Assembly (NCBI GenBank): GCA_003667245.1
Contig: RCNN01000088.1
Span: 1 to 64,000 of the forward strand
From: Heterostelium multicystogenum
Lineage: Eukaryota > Evosea > Eumycetozoa > Acytosteliales > Acytosteliaceae
Length of the DNA: 64,000 bases
Direction of reading: 5' to 3'
This document shows, one piece after another, positions 47,001 through 57,420 of the stretch (positions within the stretch are counted from its first letter, which is position 1; each line of letters opens with the position of its first letter). The translations under genes were made by a program, and so were the position numbers. A model generated the notes under the pieces. That model was not told the origin of the DNA. It did no database searches and was given only the letters and a program-made list of their open reading frames with translations.

Positions 47001-48547
47001 AGAACTCTCACTAAATAATGGAATAGAATTGATTAAATTATTGAAATATTTGATGGAGAAATCAGAGTCATGGAGAAAGGCAATTGAAGAGGAGTTGATA
47101 AACTCCATTCTTTCAATGAGAGTAGCAGCCACTCAACCTATCAACACCTACCTCAATTCAACTAAACTATGGGTAGCCCTTTCTTCTTTGCTTTTAGTAC
47201 CAGACAATAACAATATCATTAACACTGTCAATGCATCAAATGTCTCATCAGAAACACAAATTAAAAACTTGTCAGAACCATGACGATGGTGTAACTGAAG
47301 CAGGTGTTCACTGTGATACCTGTCAACTCAACTTGTGCTCAGAGTGTGACCGTTTCGTTCATTTACCAAAACCAAAGAGAAGCCATACTAAATCCTCCTT
47401 GGTTAACGATTTAATCTCTCTCGAAATACATGAAAATTGTGTTCGTTTGAAATTATCATCAACTTTGTTTGTTTTGGACTGTGAGAAACAAAAGGCTATC
47501 GTACAAACCCATCAACATCTCCAGCTCAGAGGTCTGCCGTTTTCTGCAAACAAAAACTCGATCTTCAGAATTTGATTCCATCTCATGGTATCTCTGGTGT
47601 TTGTTCAAGTGCAGAGTGTAAGCAAAAAGCAGCTCTTTCATGTACAAAGATACATCCATGTGGACATCCATGCTATGGAATCCGTGATGAAGAAGAATGC
47701 CTTCCATGCCTCCACGGTTGTAAGAAGCCAGAGACTGAAACAACAGGAGATCATGATCACTCCAAATGTAAGAAATTGACTCAAGATCAAGATGATTTCT
47801 GTATGATCTGTTGGACAGAGAATCTTGCCGAAGCACCATCTATTCAATTAGAATGTGGACATGTCTTCCATCAAGATTGTTGTAAGCAACTCTTGGAAAA
47901 ACGTTGGAATGGTGCCAGAATCACATTGGGATTCTCACAATGCCCAATCTGTAAGACATCAATTCACCATCCATCACTCAAAACATTAACAGATGTCATT
48001 GACAACATTGGAAATGAAATTATCCGTAAGGGTAAACTTAGAATCGACTTTTTGGGTATTCAAAAGGATCCTTTGTTGTTAGTAGGAGGCAAATATCATC
48101 AAAATGTTGAAGGATACATCATGGATCAATTTGCGTATTACCTATGCTTCAAGTGTAAGCAACCCTACTTTGGTGGATCCAATCAATGTGCAGCTGCACT
48201 TGCTGCTCCAGAGAAAATTCAATCCCGAAGAGCTTATTTGCGGAGGATGTTCATCTGATGATGTCCTTCCAATTTGTCCAAAACACGGTAAAGATTACCT
48301 CGAATTCAAATGTCGTTATTGCTGCTCCGTTGCAATTTGGTTCTGCTTTGGAACTCATCATTTCTGTGAGACCTGTCATAATAACCACACCGAACTCACA
48401 AGTAGATCAACTCATCCTCCATGCCCTGTCGGTCCAGGAGGCATAGAATTACCAGGTGATGAATGTCCACTCCATGTTGATCATCCTAAAGCCGGCACTG
48501 AATTTGCACTTGGTTGTGGTATTTGTAGAAATGTAAGAGAGTTTTAA
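38018..48547 (+). CDS. PHR-family giant RING E3 ubiquitin ligase (MYCBP2/Highwire/RPM-1 type), many frame breaks
   Basis: Coherent protein of about 3400 residues read across frames. Order: N-terminal helical region; RCC1-like repeat (GGIYVRGNNVFGQLGLGHYKN is one blade, near 40360); a PHR domain (FSVDRDLYVTGIGLYGDKGS, SGQIPLIFFQF; 42380-42840); a module starting MESAHPYEE (43190-43520); acidic/lysine linkers (43680-44700); a DOC/APC10-like domain (46040-46370); a B-box-like finger (HCDTCQLNLCSECDRFVHL, 47300); RING (CMICWTENLAEAPSIQLECG, CPICKTS; 47800-47960); and the tandem-cysteine domain to the end (ELICGGCSSDDVLPICPKHG, CRYCCSVAIWFCFGTHHFC, FALGCGICRN). Equivalents of both human ester-relay cysteines appear present (GGSNQC and WFCFG). 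Introns at 38871-38951 and 39784-39846. About fifteen one-base frame breaks interrupt it (for example near 38120, 38235, 39615, 42240, 44330, 45420, 47280, 48220). Confidence 0.88.
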
Positions 48548-48796
48548 ACCGAATGTTTGCCAATAAAAAATGTTTAAAAATAAAAAATAGTCAACTTTAC
48601 CCTGTTATCACAAACAACTCTTTTAAAAAAGGAATGAGTCTTTTTTACTGAACAGGAAGGTATGTTTTGTTGTACTCTTTTCGATGTATAGAGAAGACAA
48701 AAAATTCAATTGAAAATTATTATCGGGGATCATAACAGATGTTGTTTCGTTCATTTATTCATTCTATAATTAATATCTTTAGTTAAGAGATCAGCA
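48548..48796. other. Short intergenic spacer
   Basis: AT-rich spacer between the PHR stop codon and the ankyrin gene in the same orientation. Nothing further seen. Confidence 0.5.
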
Positions 48797-50030
48797 ATGA
48801 ATAAGGATATATTTATATCAGTCTTCAATAATTTAGTAGTAAAGAATATAATATTTCAACAAGTTAATCATATTCACTCAAATTTCAAAGCAACTAAAAT
48901 ATACAGATACAATGAAATGTTAGAGTTGCCTCATGTGTTGGTAGGAAATAAATATTTGGAGCTTCTAAAAATATACTTCTCAAGAAATCCATTTATATTC
49001 GACTCTGATTTACATATAAATCATCGATTAGACATTGTGAAAATTATGAAGCTTGCAATCCAAGTCGGATCTCTAGAGATACTGAAGTACTTGATTGAGG
49101 ATGTGATAAACAATCAAGTAGCTTTTCAAACTATTGTGGAAAACTCTAAAGATAACAAGTCTCAAGATCTGCTATGCCACGCCTCCGCAGTACATGGAAA
49201 TTTAGAAATTGTTCATTACTTATGCTCAACTTCAATCAAATGGGATCTCTACTTGTCTCTGACATTAGCACCATTTTCCCATGATATGGAAATTTTGAAA
49301 TTCCTTAGTCTGTATATGGCTGATCTTGATGAAATAGACCTGAATCTTTCTACTGTTTTTGATAATGCTGCATATGAAGGTAGAGTCGATATGATAGAGT
49401 GGCTAGCCGTTAATAAACCTCAACATAGGAAATATAGTACTATGTATCACAATGCCATCGAAGGTGGACATATCCACGTTCTTGAATATCTTCTCAAAGA
49501 AAATGTAGATGAACATATATTCGAACCATCCAAGAATCTTTACCCACTCATTGACTATGCAGCAAAACATAATAGACTTGATATTATAAAATGGTTACAT
49601 CAAAATGAAATTGGCGATATAAAAAAATGCAGTCAACTATGCTGCATCCAACAATAATTTAGAAATGCTAATATGGCTTCAAGAAAATATTCCAGAACAC
49701 TCCTTCACTGCAGAAGCATTTAACTGTGCTTTTAAACAAGGTAACTTGGAAATCCTGAAATTACTATATAGCCATTCTAGTGAAAACCAAGAGAAAATCA
49801 TTGCCAACCTGGATCCAAACAGTATTTTACACGCAATAATTAAAGCAATCTCGAGTAATTACTACCAACTGGTTGAATGGTTGTTAAACCACACAGAAAT
49901 CTCAATTATTGAACTCAATAGACTATTGAATAGTCCATTTATCTCACCATTATATAAGCATCATACAGAAACCTTTGTAATTTTAAATAACTACAGAAAC
50001 AGTAGAGCAGAAAACATATCAAATCAATAA
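48797..50030 (+). CDS. Dictyostelid ankyrin-repeat family protein (one frameshift)
   Basis: Third member in the window. The leader FISVFNNLVVKNIIFQQVNH ... RYNEML matches those at 10974 and 12495. Ankyrin-like repeats follow (VGSLEILKYLIEDV, HGNLEIVHYLCST, EGRVDMIEWLAVNKPQ, NRLDIIKWLHQNE, NNLEMLIWLQENIPE, QGNLEILKLLY). The first frame stops at 49657. A one-base change in the A7 run at about 49620-49627 restores NAVNYAASNNNLEM and continues to 50030. Length after joining is about 410 residues. Function unknown. Confidence 0.75.
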
Positions 50031-50178
50031 TTTACTTGTAATCCAATTAGTTAGATTTTATCAAATAAACACAATCAATCTTTGACTTAAACAGTTGTAA
50101 TGTGGAAATGGAATTAATTATTATTCAATTGATCTGTAGATAAAAGATATTCTCAGATTGGATATTGACCATTTAGGT

Positions 50179-50631
50179 TTAGAGAACGTGGGCATACTTG
50201 AGGTACATGTTGGCTGGTTGAGTTCCCTTGTTGATGTATCCGAAAGTGAAGGTTTGACCAGCGGCCAAAGTTGAGGCGTAGGATGGGAGGGTGAAATCGT
50301 TTCCGACAGTTTGGATGTTCCAGATGGAGGTGGCATCTCTGATGTTCAAGGTACCATCAGCAGCTCCGATGATGACATGGTTGACTGGACGTGGACCATT
50401 GTTTCTGATGGTGACTTCGACTTGGGTGAATGGCTTGCTTCCGTTGTCGTCAGTCCATTGCTTGACGACCTTTTGGGTCAAGGTGACACGATCACATCTG
50501 AAGATGCAACCATAATCGTGACCATCGACAACACATGAGTAGAATGGGTTGCAAATGTTTGAACCACAGTTGTAGTGGGCACTTGAGAGGGCAACAGCCA
50601 TCAAAACAAAGAGAGCAATCAAGACTTTCAT
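50179..50631 (-). CDS. Secreted CBM49 cellulose-binding domain protein
   Basis: 150 residues. A signal peptide (MKVLIALFVLMAVALSSAHY, cleavage probably after SSA) is followed by a short cysteine-rich segment (CGSNICNPFYSCVVDGHDYG, with a further GCIFRC). A CBM49-type beta-sandwich then runs VEVTIRNNGPRPVNHVIIGA, IWNIQTVGNDFTLPSYAST, LAAGQTFTFGYINKG. The G-x-x-FTFGYI ending is typical. Dictyostelids use such proteins in the cellulose-containing extracellular matrix, stalk and spore coat. Single exon. GC content is clearly higher than its neighbours, as in well-expressed dictyostelid genes. Confidence 0.85.
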   Translation of the reverse strand: MKVLIALFVLMAVALSSAHYNCGSNICNPFYSCVVDGHDYGCIFRCDRVTLTQKVVKQWTDDNGSKPFTQVEVTIRNNGPRPVNHVIIGAADGTLNIRDATSIWNIQTVGNDFTLPSYASTLAAGQTFTFGYINKGTQPANMYLKYAHVL

Positions 50632-51112
50632 TTTACAATATTTTTAGAATTGGAAGGTAAGACTTTACTTGTTAATTTTATATTTGTTTAATGTAATAAT
50701 ATATTTTAATATTTTGATTTATATACAATTAATTCCAAAATGACCAACTATTTATAGTTTATTTCCAAACACTATTGTTTATTTGTTTGAAATTAATTCC
50801 AAATTATTAATATACTCTTTTACTTTTAAAATCTTTAGATAGATAAATAGGTTTTAAAATCAATTTTCCACATAATAAAATCTAATGTTATCTATAGATA
50901 AAATATTCACACTCAATAATTTCTAAATTTAACCATGAATAATAATAATTCAAATGAGAAATAAAGATTCTATTATCTTTTACATCATCAAATTGACTTG
51001 TCAATGTTAATGGTTCTATTATTTTATCCAAATAATAAGAAAAATTAGTTTGTACAAGTTTATAGGAATTTAGACGATTATTATACATTTTTATTTCAAT
51101 ATAACCTACTTA
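50632..51112. other. Intergenic, no firm gene
   Basis: AT-rich. A 66-codon minus-strand frame (51088-50888) has no recognisable motif and composition like its surroundings. Confidence 0.5.
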
Positions 51113-51197
51113 TTAATGATACAAACAGATTTTTTCGTTATAGTTATATTCTATATTTTAGATTAGTACAACTACAAGTCATTACAGGTATCGTTAA
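51113..51197 (-). promoter_or_regulatory. SECIS element in the 3' UTR of selenophosphate synthetase
   Basis: Read on the minus strand about 210 nt past the stop codon. The basal helix GATAC/GTATC is extended by TTAA/TTAA across one mismatch. An internal loop precedes the AUGA quartet strand (51182-51179). An 11-bp helix TTGTAGTTGTA / TATAACTATAA (with G-U pairs) carries an apical loop containing AAAA. The opposing core strand CGA is at 51137-51135. AUGA, GA, helix length and the unpaired As in the loop are the defining parts of a eukaryotic SECIS. It lies on the correct strand of a gene that needs one. Confidence 0.82.
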
Positions 51198-51406
51198 TGA
51201 GGCGACTATTGAGAAATCTACAACAATCTATTTCAAAGAAATTTTATAATAGTATACCTTCCAATTTCTGCTCAAATTGGTGGAACTATTATAAATTCCT
51301 AATGAAACCTAAAAAACTATTATTATTAATAAACAACTTGTTAAATGATGGGGTAATGATTTGGTGAATTGGTTATGGTTTGTTAATTCGATATGATTAT
51401 GGTGAA

Positions 51407-52576
51407 TTAGTTGAAATTCTGATTTGGCATAATCTCAAGGATGGTTAGATTCTCAACGATAACAGCACAATTTTCAGAAATTGGGTTGTCAGATGGTAAT
51501 ACACGACCGATGATCCAAGCTGGTTGGTGCTCAATCTCTTCAATCTCTTTGATATATTGTTGTGCTTTGTCCTCTGGCATTGCAATTAGCAAACCACCGC
51601 TTGTCTCGGCCGAGAGTCCACGGAGGAGATTCCAATTGTTGTTGAGATGAACATCGATCTTCTTCATGTGCTCGATGATGGGGAGTGTGTGGATTTCAAA
51701 GATGACTGGGAGCAACTGGTTCTTGGCAAGATTGTCAGCGTGTCCAAATATACCAAATCCAGTGACATCTGTGGCAGCATGTGCACCGTACTTGCGCATC
51801 AGTTTGGCACCAACACGGTTGAGACGAGCCATGGATTGTGTGGCATAGGTGAATGTCTCAACTGCTTCTTCGACAGTGGCGATATCGGCAATCTTTGCCC
51901 ACTTCTCTGGTTGGCGGATCCACTGGTGGAAATTGGCGCAGACCTGGGTACCGAGTGGCTTGGTAAGTACAAGAACGTCTCCTGGTACGGCATTGACTGG
52001 CATTATCATTTCATCGCGACGAATGACGGCAGTGGCCACACCACCAATCAGCGGCCATGGATTCTTTACAGTTTGGCCTCCTCTGACCTTGGTGCCAGCG
52101 TGGTTGCATTGGTCGTTGAAACCCTGGATCAAACCACGAGTGCTCCACTGTCTATTCTCTGGAGTCATATCAGTGGAGGCAGCCAAGAGCATCAGCATAT
52201 TATCACACTCATCTATACCAAATGAGTAGAGATCGGACAACACATTAGCACAAGCAATCTTTCCCATCAAATAAGGATCATCTACATTTGGGAAGAAGAA
52301 CTAGAAGCAACCAACAATCAATATATCATTACTATTGTGTTAGCTATTGCCGCAGTATTACCTGAAGCATGCTGTAAGGTCTTGATAACTTACATCAGTA
52401 GTAGTAACCATAACTATATCGGGGAACTTTGTAGGGACAATAGCACAATCATAACCAATGCCATCACCGATACCTTCAAGAAGGGAGAGCAGTTCCTTCT
52501 GAGGTATCTTACAACCTCACCCTTTTAGCTTTGTGTAGTCGGTAAGCCTACACAGCAACTCTTCTTTTTTACTCAT
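51407..52576 (-). CDS. Selenophosphate synthetase, selenocysteine-containing (SPS2/SelD)
   Basis: Makes selenophosphate from selenide and ATP, the selenium donor for selenocysteine. Exon 1 is 52576-52394, a 93-nt intron (GTAAGT..TTCTAG) spans 52393-52301, and exon 2 is 52300-51407; the product is about 358 residues. Residue 20 is encoded by an in-frame TGA (52519-52517) in KLKG-TGA-GCKIPQ, exactly where SPS2 proteins have Sec and SelD has its catalytic Cys. After splicing the family block [20 protein letters not shown] continues into ANVLSDLYSFG. Downstream are GGQTVKNPWPLIGGVA, ATDVTGFGIFGHADNLAKN and LSAETSGGLLIAMP. Reading TGA as stop would leave a 19-residue peptide. A SECIS lies in the 3' UTR. 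Confidence 0.93.
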
Positions 52577-54301
52577 AATTAAATCTTAAAAATAACTACA
52601 AGTAAGTATAAGTAACTAATTTAATAAATCTATGTTCAGCTGTTCTGAATAACCCACTTGTGTTTAAGTAAATTTTCTTTCCATAAAAACTTCATGTAAG
52701 TGAAAATTGAAAATAACTGAAAAGGAATGGAGTGTTAGGATTCCATTCGATTCCATTTCAAAACCATGTGGAATTTTAGATTTTAGTTCCACACACCACC
52801 ATCACCACAAAAACATGGAAATCGTAGTTAAGTACCAACCTGGTTTACTCAGAATGGAATAAACAATCACATAGCTGTTTTAGTTTAATGTTAGAATTTA
52901 AAGAATTGTTGACTTCTTTTATTTGTTATTTTTCTAATTTGTTTTTGATTGAATAGATTTAGAACAAAATATTGTTTAACAAAATTGGTGGAATCAACCA
53001 ATAATTATTATTATATTATTAAATTGTCCATTTTGATCTTTAGTTCCTTGAATTCTATTTGTTGGAAACTAAGTAATCACAATGTAAAAAAGAATGACTG
53101 TACATGTATTTGATTTGATATATTCAATGAAAATGTAATGAAGATGAAATTTTTTTTGTAAGATCTATTTTGTGTGACTCAATTTTATCTCGATTCAAGT
53201 AGGATCACATACACATACAAAAAAAACAATAGAGTTATCTTAAATTATTCAAAGAATATTTAAATTGAGGTCCTGCATTGCATTCTTAAAAGGACCACCA
53301 ACTCATTTTTTTTTCAATTTTTTCAAAATATTTAAAAACAACAAAAAGAACAATTTTACACCACAAACCGTCATCATACCAGATGATCCTTGTTCCAAAC
53401 CAAAACAACAACAACAACAAAAACCAAAAAAAGTAGACCAATTTGAGTGTGGTGTGATTGGTACAACACAAAGATTTGTCTGTGTTTCTGTTGTGTGTGT
53501 GATTTATTTTATTGATTGTCAATCAATATCAATCAGTCAGTCATTCAATCAGTCAATCAGTCAGTCTCAGTCTCAGTCAACAAACAATAACAAAATAAGA
53601 AATCACATTTAGAGTTATTTTGTTTACGTTGTCATCGTCGTTGTCATCATCATAATCCAATAATAAATAGATACATACATATGGTAGAAATAAGATTAAT
53701 TAAGAGTAATTAATATTTATTATTGATTGGATTATTGGTTTTGACTTGGACAACTTAATATAACATAACACAGACAGACATATAATATAATACGTTTAGT
53801 TTAGGAGTTTGAGTTCCCATAGCAACTTACATATAGATTACCAATCACTCCACAACACAAACAACCCAAAAACACCACATTTATCATCATCATCATCATA
53901 GTTCAAATCATTAACTCTGTTTAAACACAACAACTTCATTCATACAATACAACACTACACTCCTTACTCATATCATTCATTTATCATTCATTCATTCATC
54001 TTTATCTTCTTTATCTTTAACTTTATCTTTTGCATTTTGGTTTGTATTATATATTCATCATCAACAACAAATTTAACATTGGTTGATGAATTGTGCTTTA
54101 CTTGTTGTATTTTTAGTAGTAGTAATTAGTAAGTGAGTAGAAGTAGTAGTAGTAGTTAGTAGTTCAAATTAATACTGTTGTATTTAAATAAAAGTAGGTT
54201 ATTTTGACTTTGATTTTGATTGGATTGGATAGATAACTTATACTTATGCTTCAATCAACTCAATTCTTTCATCAAGGGTTTCAATTCAATTTGATACAAA
54301 T
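52577..54301. other. Gene-free gap
   Basis: 1.7 kb of AT-rich DNA between divergent genes, with CAT, CAG/TCAG and AGT-type short repeats (near 53530, 53885, 54120). The 115-codon frame at 53265-53612 is low-complexity and unconvincing. Confidence 0.55.
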
Positions 54302-57289
54302 ATGAGTAAATTACATATATCTTCGGCTTTGTCTTCATCTTCGTCCGGTTCTTCGTCGTCGTCTTCGTCGGGCCACACACACATTGGGCTGATGGATGGG
54401 CAGGTCACAAACTTGGAGTCGCTGTTGGTCAAGATGGAGGAGACACTGCACGACTCTGACTATAAAGATGGCAGTTTTGCCAAGGTCAAAAAGAGGAAGA
54501 ACGACAAAGAGGAAAGACACCTGCTGGCGCGTCTCGGTGTGCTGATGCGCCACCTCATCGAGTTCAAAGGCGATCGCTCCATGGTGCACATCTTCCACCT
54601 GCGATTCATACACACCGCACAGCCCATCAGAAGGCAGAGACTTGCAAAAATAACATCACAAATCACCGAATACATTCGCATCATGAACAAGTCCATACCG
54701 GGCGGAATTACATCATCGTCCAACGACTCTCCACTTCTCAGCACAAGCATGAACAACAGTCACGATGGAATCAACTCGGAGCAGCCGCAGCTTACACAAC
54801 AACAAACTCTATCATCAAGCGCTAATAATTCACCCAATTTACTAAGTTTGGCCTTAAAGGACAGCAGTGGCAACAACATCAATAGTAATGATCCACGAAT
54901 GTATAAAGACAACAACAATAATAATAGTAGTAACAACAACAACAATAATAATAATAATAGCAGTGGTAGCAGTAACAGCAGCACACCATCTCCTTCGCCT
55001 GGACATATGTCGCCAGGACTGTCTTCTTCCTCTCCTCCCCCGGCTTCATACTTTATCAAAGAGGCGCCTGAGGTTAAGATTGCGAGAGAGCTGCTTGACT
55101 ACTTGACTTCACATCGAGTCGACCCTGATAACTCATTGGTCGGCTGTGAGCTTAGCTCATCGTATGTCGATGGCCTGTTCAAGTACAGATCGCAGCATTC
55201 ATTCAACAAGAGATCGCTTATCAACATGATCAAGAACTGGGGATCGCTCAAAGATGAATTGCTCATCAAAGAAGTGCGACGTATGTCGAACGTCCTCAAT
55301 AGCTTGGATTTTAAGCGAGGTGAATTGGTTATAGTCGATCTAAGCAACAATCAACAACAGCAACAACAGCAACAGCAATGTAGGAGTAGTAATGGAAATG
55401 AAGAAGGAGATGACGATGATTTCTTTGTATTAGACGATATAGATAATAATAATAATAATAGTAATAATAATAATAATAGTAATAATTTTAATCATTCACT
55501 TGATGAATCAATCGAGTTAAGTGGATCGAATGTATATATTTTCGGTAGATTTGAAGATGAACATATTAATCGAACTTGCAGAGTCTACACAAATCCATCG
55601 GAGGACAGCAAGACTGCACTTGCTACTTTTAATATCGCCAATGTCTACAAACTCAGTCCTGAGATTCTTGAGCTGATTCGATCAGAGAAGAACATCAGCA
55701 AACTAATTTCAGATCCATCGATTCCTTTCAACCACATGCTAACCTACAAGGAAAATCAGATTCTCTATCGATATATGGAGAAACGTGGCGTCGATGTATC
55801 GATACTCTCTGAGAAATCTCGACAAGTAAACTTGGGCATCTCCGATTTGCCCGCACTGAAAAAGGCAATTCACGAGATCAACGAGCTTGACTGGCACCTC
55901 AATACACTGCCACTGCTCTCAGATATCCTACAGGTCGCCAAACAGGAATCAAAACCATTTTTGGACAATGTAAGAAAGACTTGCTTCTACATCCCGCTCC
56001 TTCTACAGCTTGAAGAGAGTGTCAAACACATAGAGAGCGAGCGATCTAAAAAGCTGCGCTCAAGAATCCATCATCACATCGCAACACTCGATACAGCACA
56101 CCAGAGGATTCTGGCTGAAAAGCGTGAGATACTCGATGGATCGGCAAAGAACAAGTTGTCTCAATGGTGGCTAGCTCTGATTCGTGAGCAAACTGAATCA
56201 TTCCTTTCAAAACTTTCATTTGATTTCCACGCTGTCCCAGCTGACTACCTTGAGAAACCACCTCAGAACATATCAGCTGTCAGATACAATTTGGATTTAC
56301 TTCATAATCTGCTGCCTTCAAATGGAGAAGAAACACAACTCAGAATTCAATTTAAGAAGTTGGTTGAAAAGCTGAGCAACTCAATCTATCCTGTTATTGA
56401 ACTTTTTGTACTGAAATGTAAACTCGTGATTCTGGACACTTTTGATGCACTGGAAAGCACTTCCGTAGAAACTATGGAAGCAAATGGATACCTGGAAATG
56501 TCTTTCTTGAAGGAACTATTCAATAGAAGGAAAGATGTTGCCGATAAACATCGTTGTAATCAAATAGAGCGACTCTACAAGGACATCGAGTATATCTTGG
56601 AGATGAAGCGACTGGAGTTGAATCCATCGGAGAAGCGCCTCGACATTGTGCCAATCTCTGGAATTGCATTCGGTAGACTGCATCGTCTGGAAAATGAAAT
56701 GAGAACTGTACTTGATATTTGGAAGCATCTTGACAACACCAACCACCATCAGTCTCAGATTCAAAACTTGGTTTCTTCAATGGCTTCTAGTGGAATCAAC
56801 ATTAGCGGTGGTAGTACATCTCCAGGACACTCACCAAAAAACTCATTTCTAAAGTTTGGAACATCACCTACCAGCAACAACAATAATCACCATCACCCCG
56901 ACCACACACCACCACAGAAACCACTGCCAGTTCCACCAAAGAAAGCGGCCAAAGAAGAAAAGCGCTGGAACGAGCCATACAAGCCAATCAGCCGTTTACT
57001 CTCACAACAAATACTCACCAGTCAAAGGATAAAAACTCAACCACATTTCCAACAACACCGTAACGATTTAACTGGAAGTGGATCTATTTCAACACGTGAT
57101 ATTCCATCGGTAGCTTCGATCTTCACTTACACCCCACCCAACTCTAGCACGCCAACATCCAACGATTTCCTCAGATCGCCATCACCATCCACCATGTTAA
57201 ACTCATCATCTTCCGGCGACTCCATTCCATTCGCAGAAGTACATGAATACAACAGTAACAACAATAACAATAACAGTAGCGATAATTAA
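54302..57289 (+). CDS. Uncharacterised 995-residue protein
   Basis: I do not recognise this protein. One uninterrupted frame. Residues 1-25 are poly-Ser. A helical block (LLARLGVLMRHLIEFKGDRS, MVHIFHLRFIHTAQPIRRQR) spans about 75-130. Then come S/N-rich low-complexity segments and a conserved-looking block (ELLDYLTSHRVDPDNSLVGC, MIKNWGSLKDELLIKEVRRM) near 265-340. A long, mostly helical region from about 415 to 840 follows (YIFGRFEDEHINRTCRVYTN, IPLLLQLEESVKHIESERSK, LKELFNRRKDVADKHRCNQI). The C-terminus is Pro/Ser-rich with a PxxP cluster (PPQKPLPVPPKK). There is no signal peptide or membrane segment. The helical core and proline motifs suggest a cytosolic scaffold, but that is inference. 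Confidence 0.75.
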   Translation: MSKLHISSALSSSSSGSSSSSSSGHTHIGLMDGQVTNLESLLVKMEETLHDSDYKDGSFAKVKKRKNDKEERHLLARLGVLMRHLIEFKGDRSMVHIFHLRFIHTAQPIRRQRLAKITSQITEYIRIMNKSIPGGITSSSNDSPLLSTSMNNSHDGINSEQPQLTQQQTLSSSANNSPNLLSLALKDSSGNNINSNDPRMYKDNNNNNSSNNNNNNNNNSSGSSNSSTPSPSPGHMSPGLSSSSPPPASYFIKEAPEVKIARELLDYLTSHRVDPDNSLVGCELSSSYVDGLFKYRSQHSFNKRSLINMIKNWGSLKDELLIKEVRRMSNVLNSLDFKRGELVIVDLSNNQQQQQQQQQCRSSNGNEEGDDDDFFVLDDIDNNNNNSNNNNNSNNFNHSLDESIELSGSNVYIFGRFEDEHINRTCRVYTNPSEDSKTALATFNIANVYKLSPEILELIRSEKNISKLISDPSIPFNHMLTYKENQILYRYMEKRGVDVSILSEKSRQVNLGISDLPALKKAIHEINELDWHLNTLPLLSDILQVAKQESKPFLDNVRKTCFYIPLLLQLEESVKHIESERSKKLRSRIHHHIATLDTAHQRILAEKREILDGSAKNKLSQWWLALIREQTESFLSKLSFDFHAVPADYLEKPPQNISAVRYNLDLLHNLLPSNGEETQLRIQFKKLVEKLSNSIYPVIELFVLKCKLVILDTFDALESTSVETMEANGYLEMSFLKELFNRRKDVADKHRCNQIERLYKDIEYILEMKRLELNPSEKRLDIVPISGIAFGRLHRLENEMRTVLDIWKHLDNTNHHQSQIQNLVSSMASSGINISGGSTSPGHSPKNSFLKFGTSPTSNNNNHHHPDHTPPQKPLPVPPKKAAKEEKRWNEPYKPISRLLSQQILTSQRIKTQPHFQQHRNDLTGSGSISTRDIPSVASIFTYTPPNSSTPTSNDFLRSPSPSTMLNSSSSGDSIPFAEVHEYNSNNNNNNSSDN

Positions 57290-57420
57290 TTAAGCAAGAA
57301 TTTATAAACAAATCTATCTAATTATATTTATCTACAAATTATATATTTGTATTATCTCTTTGGTTTTATTTTAGTTTTGTTTAAATAATATACAGGTATA
57401 AACTAATTAGTTTAATTGAT

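Noticed and set aside
52301..52393. CCTTACAGCA motif in the selenophosphate synthetase intron, resembling the Dictyostelium class I RNA 3' motif
   Set aside because: Only part of the motif matches; no terminal stem or upstream DUSE-like promoter was seen, so chance is likely.
53265..53612. 115-codon + strand frame
   Set aside because: Low-complexity F/K/Q/S composition made of short repeats (TCAG, CAA); no conserved block.
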